A stretch of DNA of 43,945 nucleotides from an uncultured Acetatifactor sp. Its GTDB lineage: Bacteria; Bacillota; Clostridia; Lachnospirales; Lachnospiraceae. Where the stretch lies: assembly GCA_910586485.1 (NCBI GenBank), contig CAJUIA010000033.1:1-43945 (forward strand), in the 5' to 3' direction. The notes under the pieces are model-generated. The model was given only the letters and a program-made list of their open reading frames with translations. It ran no database searches and was not told the origin of the DNA. The translations under genes were made by a program, and so were the position numbers. Below are positions 41,542 to 43,945 of this stretch, piece after piece (within the stretch, counting starts at the first letter, position 1; each line of letters opens with the position of its first letter).

Positions 41542-41570
41542 TTGTAATTCTGTCTTTTTTATGTTAAAAT
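41542..41570 (+). promoter_or_regulatory. Promoter of the AraC-type regulator
   Basis: TTGTAA (41542-41547) and TAAAAT (41565-41570) are spaced by 17 bases, and TGT directly precedes the -10 (extended -10). It lies 27 bases before the ATG at 41598. The divergent symporter promoter is less clear; TATGAT near 41519-41524 on the minus strand has a poor -35, as expected for an activator-dependent promoter. Confidence 0.7.
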
Positions 41571-41597
41571 ATGCAAAATGTTTCAGGAGGAATTGAT

Positions 41598-42764
41598 ATG
41601 GACTATGATTATCTGGCCAAATCCCTTGCAGCCCTCTCCGGCGTACCGGTACGGCTTTATGCAGATGGGCAGTTCACAGGACTTTATCATCACACAAAAT
41701 TTAAACCTGATCTTGCCATTATGGAAGAGGTTAATATCTTTCGTAACCCCGGTAATGTCAGCTACTACATGGATGAAAATTTCCTTTACTATGGCTTATT
41801 CCGTTCCGTGAAGGACGGCGTTTCCCTGGTGATGGGTCCGGTGACACAGGTTACCGTAGACGGCACTATGGCGAAAAATATCCTCCGTACCATGGGAGAA
41901 AATATCAGCCGGGCAAGGGAACTGACAGACTATTTTGCAGCTATTCCTGCCTATCCCCTGCAGAATTTTCTCCAAATCCTCTGCACGATCAATTTCTTCC
42001 TTAACGATGAGAAGCTGGACGTCAGCCAGCTTCTGTTGACAGGAGAAGATCTCCCTGTCATTCCTCAGACTTCCAGCCGGGAAGCCGAAGAACCTCATAC
42101 CATTTATAACACAGATGAAATTGAATCCATCATGCTCTCCTGCGTGGAACATGGGCGGGTGGATGAAATTAAAAAACTTTTTCAGCGCCCCGTAGCAGGA
42201 CGCGCCGGCTCTTTGGCCTCCGATGCCCTGCGTCAGGAAAAAAATCTCTTTATCTGCACTACCACCCTCGTAACCAGAGCCGCCATCAAGGGAGGCTTAA
42301 GTCGGTCTATAGCCTTTTCTCTGAGTGACAGCTATATACAAAAGGCTGAACTGATGAACGACTATGCAAGCTTAATATGTCTGAATGCCAGAATGGTAGA
42401 AGATTTTACAAGGCGGGTAGAAACAGTAAGGTGCGGCGTCGGCACATCGCAGCTCATTCGCAGTGCAAGAGAATATATTCTACTGCACTTGGATCGGAAC
42501 ATTACCACTACAGAGCTTTCTCATGCCATGAACATGAACCGCACCTATCTGTGCAAACGATTTCTGGAAGAAACAGGCATGACAGTCAATCACTTTATTA
42601 CTGCGGTAAAAATGGATGAAGCCAAAAGGCTTTTGGAAGTCACAAAGAAGACATCCGCAGAGATCGCCGAGGTTCTGGGATATTCCACTCAGAGCTATTT
42701 TCAGAATGTGTTCAAAAAATATACCGGGAAAACGCCCGTAGAGTATCGGGAGGAAAGCATCTGA
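41598..42764 (+). CDS. AraC-family transcriptional regulator
   Basis: 388 aa. The first about 285 residues are a sensor part of mixed fold without a recognisable cupin. The last about 100 residues are two HTH motifs: ITTTELSHAMNMNRTYLCKRFLEETG and TSAEIAEVLGYSTQSYFQNVFKKYTGKTPVEYR, the AraC signature. The ATG at 41598 has AGGAGG seven bases upstream; a longer frame to 41571 lacks support. It is the only plus-strand regulator here and is divergent from the glycoside operon, so it very likely activates it in response to an imported glycoside. Confidence 0.93.
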   Translation: MDYDYLAKSLAALSGVPVRLYADGQFTGLYHHTKFKPDLAIMEEVNIFRNPGNVSYYMDENFLYYGLFRSVKDGVSLVMGPVTQVTVDGTMAKNILRTMGENISRARELTDYFAAIPAYPLQNFLQILCTINFFLNDEKLDVSQLLLTGEDLPVIPQTSSREAEEPHTIYNTDEIESIMLSCVEHGRVDEIKKLFQRPVAGRAGSLASDALRQEKNLFICTTTLVTRAAIKGGLSRSIAFSLSDSYIQKAELMNDYASLICLNARMVEDFTRRVETVRCGVGTSQLIRSAREYILLHLDRNITTTELSHAMNMNRTYLCKRFLEETGMTVNHFITAVKMDEAKRLLEVTKKTSAEIAEVLGYSTQSYFQNVFKKYTGKTPVEYREESI

Positions 42765-42789
42765 CAGTGGATACTTTCCTCACCCCAAT

Positions 42790-43024
42790 TTACCATTGTA
42801 TGATATGCACTACAGCATTGATAATCAGTTCACGAATGGCATCCGGCGGAATCTCATAAACATCCTGCCAATAAATACCTTCAAAAGTTACGCCCATGCG
42901 AATATTCCGCAGAACAAATTGATATGTCTATTCAATCTGTTCCCAAATCGGTCCTGTATATTCCCGGCGATCCACGAAAATCTCTTTTGTTGTTCTCTTA
43001 AATACTCCGCACTGAGTTGCCACA
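42790..43024 (-). pseudogene. Remnant of an AlbA_2/HATPase_c_4-type regulator
   Basis: The minus-strand frame reads KEIFVDRREYTGPIWEQIE, then TAG (42928-42930), then TYQFVLRNIRM...DVYEIPPDAIRELIINAVVH. This matches the ATPase-like domain of putative DNA-binding transcriptional regulators whose core is IPPxAIREAIVNAVVH. It ends at TAA right after VVH where the family continues HRDYS, and the N-terminal half is missing. Confidence 0.65.
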
Positions 43025-43161
43025 TGCTCCTGTCTTCTTCCGTTTTCCTACTCGTTTTAATAGGATACGTATAACGGCACCACATCTTTAATGTCAGAAA
43101 TGGTCATTTTGCGGATTATCATTATATAAATTCTTTCTTACTCTAGCCAAAATATGCTTTC

Positions 43162-43488
43162 TTATAGACTCCGTCCTTGATACTGTATGGTCACCACATA
43201 GACAATTTTTTGTGACTCATCAATACGGAAAATGGCGATGTAGTTATCAACCAGCAACTGTCTGTAACCCTTTCCGGCATATCTGCCCTCATTACACTCT
43301 TGGTGGGACTGTGGAAGGGTGTCCAGACTTAAAACCCCTTTCTTAATACGGTCAACTTGTCCTTTGACATCTTCCGGAGCCAATTTCTCATTTGCAATAT
43401 ATTTGTATATGTGATCTAATTCACGGATAGCTCTAGGGTTAAACTTTACCTTGTATTTATCCAAAATGTTTTTTCGCCAATTCGGCAA
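43162..43488 (-). CDS. RelE/ParE-family toxin (intact, copy 2)
   Basis: 108 aa, starting at a TTG that overlaps the end of the antitoxin frame. KYKVKFNPRAIRELDHIYKYIANEKLAPEDVKGQVDRI is the two-helix start of the fold, and YRQLLVDNYIAIFRIDESQ...YVVTIQYQG its catalytic sheet. Its own antitoxin is truncated to the C-terminal tail (43457-43550). It would need the intact antitoxin at 26302-26565, which is 70-90% similar in the shared tail, or be silent. No RBS is obvious. Confidence 0.78.
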   Translation of the reverse strand: MPNWRKNILDKYKVKFNPRAIRELDHIYKYIANEKLAPEDVKGQVDRIKKGVLSLDTLPQSHQECNEGRYAGKGYRQLLVDNYIAIFRIDESQKIVYVVTIQYQGRSL

Positions 43489-43550
43489 AAACTATCTCTG
43501 CGTCAACTGTTTCTGCTCCATTAGCAATTTCCCGCTCGGAATCGAAATAG
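43457..43550 (-). pseudogene. Truncated Phd/YefM antitoxin (C-terminal tail only)
   Basis: The frame reads DSEREIANGAETVDAEIVFA then ELAKKHFG and stop, the toxin-binding tail of the antitoxin seen at 26302-26565. Upstream of 43550 the match ends, so the DNA-binding part and start codon are missing. Confidence 0.75.
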
Positions 43551-43564
43551 CTTGGAATATTTCC

Positions 43565-43893
43565 TTATGAAGTTTTTAAAAATTTAGGCACAAGGTCAAT
43601 ATGTTTCAGTCGTTCCAGAGTTATCCAATACAAATGTTTATTATTCTGATTTGTACTGATACCACTGACTATCCTTATGTCTGCTTCCCCCATTAAGTAG
43701 AAAAAACAATTACCCGATGATTAGCATTGTCAACACTAAAAAAACGCTCTTCAATAAAAACTAATCTATCAATTTCAAAATGATACCCCGTTTCCTCATA
43801 ACACTCCCTGATAACCGCGCCTTCCGAAGTTTCATTTTCCCGTATTCCTCCGCTGACAATATAAAAACAATGATATATCTTGCTCCTTTGACG
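43565..43893 (-). pseudogene. Nudix hydrolase, frameshifted
   Basis: The Nudix box GGIRENETSEGAVIREC then YEETGY matches GX5EX7REUXEEXGU. The frame stops at VIVFST; adding one base in the six-A run at 43701-43706 restores VIVFFYLMGEADIRIVSG and the rest to the stop at 43565. Upstream, an in-frame TGA follows the probable ATG (ATGGTTTGA), so the start is also damaged. Confidence 0.75.
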
Positions 43894-43927
43894 TAAACGT
43901 CAAACCATGCGCCCCATAATAAAGCAA

Positions 43928-43945
43928 CGCCGCTTTTCAGCGGCG
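43928..43945. terminator. Perfect GC hairpin at the window edge
   Basis: CGCCGCT and AGCGGCG pair around TTTC. The flanking sequence beyond the edge is not visible, so its direction cannot be decided. Confidence 0.4.

Noticed and set aside
26850..42930. Stop-codon reassignment suggested by in-frame TGA/TAG in otherwise conserved frames
   Set aside because: The stops occur only in fragments that are also truncated or deleted; all intact genes use normal stops, so decay explains them.
1..43945. CRISPR array
   Set aside because: No regularly spaced short repeats or cas genes are visible on either strand.

Overview
The window looks like chromosomal DNA of a low-to-mid GC, carbohydrate-degrading Gram-positive anaerobe, most likely a gut Lachnospiraceae-type Clostridia. 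The evidence is strong AGGAGG-type ribosome binding sites, TTGACA/TATAAT promoters, a lipobox solute-binding protein with LplB/LplC-type permeases, a GPH symporter, BlaI/BlaR1-like and SigV/RsiV-like regulators, and Tn916/Tn1549-type conjugative-element debris. Species cannot be fixed from the sequence alone.

Layout. (1) 1-204: 5' part of a minus-strand tRNA-Glu with its promoter. (2) 205-12165: a minus-strand operon of twelve genes: a multi-pass membrane protein, LplB- and LplC-type permeases, a large lipoprotein binding protein, two pairs of unrecognised four-helix membrane proteins, two MsmK/UgpC-type ATPases, a GH4 enzyme with the CHEV motif of alpha-galacturonidases, and an AEC-family permease. 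(3) 12224-15771: a GH115 alpha-glucuronidase gene broken by three single-base frameshifts. (4) 15848-23406: ordinary functions: a FeoA-FeoB fusion, a VanZ-like membrane protein, a coiled-coil protein, a BlaR1/BlaI-like pair, and a SigV/RsiV-like pair with a visible ECF promoter. (5) 23675-29252: a scar of mobile-element decay. Two direct copies of a TetR / oxidoreductase / FMN-binding operon lie 3.8 kb apart. Between and around them are a serine recombinase fragment, a toxin-antitoxin pair, an ICE sigma-factor remnant and a cysteine-rich KTR remnant. In one copy the oxidoreductase has been replaced by an unrelated gene; in the other TetR has lost 218 bp. (6) 29497-42764: a tightly coupled eight-gene glycoside operon (GPH symporter, SGNH hydrolase, GH78, GH3, SDR with a C-terminal zinc ribbon, two alpha/beta hydrolases, GH43) with a divergent AraC regulator. 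(7) 42790-43945: more debris: an ATPase-domain remnant, a second toxin with a truncated antitoxin, and a frameshifted Nudix gene.

How it works together. The first operon probably imports uronic-acid-containing oligosaccharides through an ABC system and cleaves them inside the cell with GH4; GH115 next to it would have removed glucuronic acid but appears broken here. The second operon probably handles acylated plant glycosides: two membrane-anchored esterase-like proteins at the surface, uptake by the GPH symporter, then cytoplasmic rhamnosidase, beta-glycosidase and GH43 steps. An unusual SDR-zinc-ribbon fusion may act on the released sugar or aglycone. The best candidates for undescribed biology are the four small membrane proteins embedded in the ABC operon and the SDR-zinc-ribbon fusion inside the glycoside operon.
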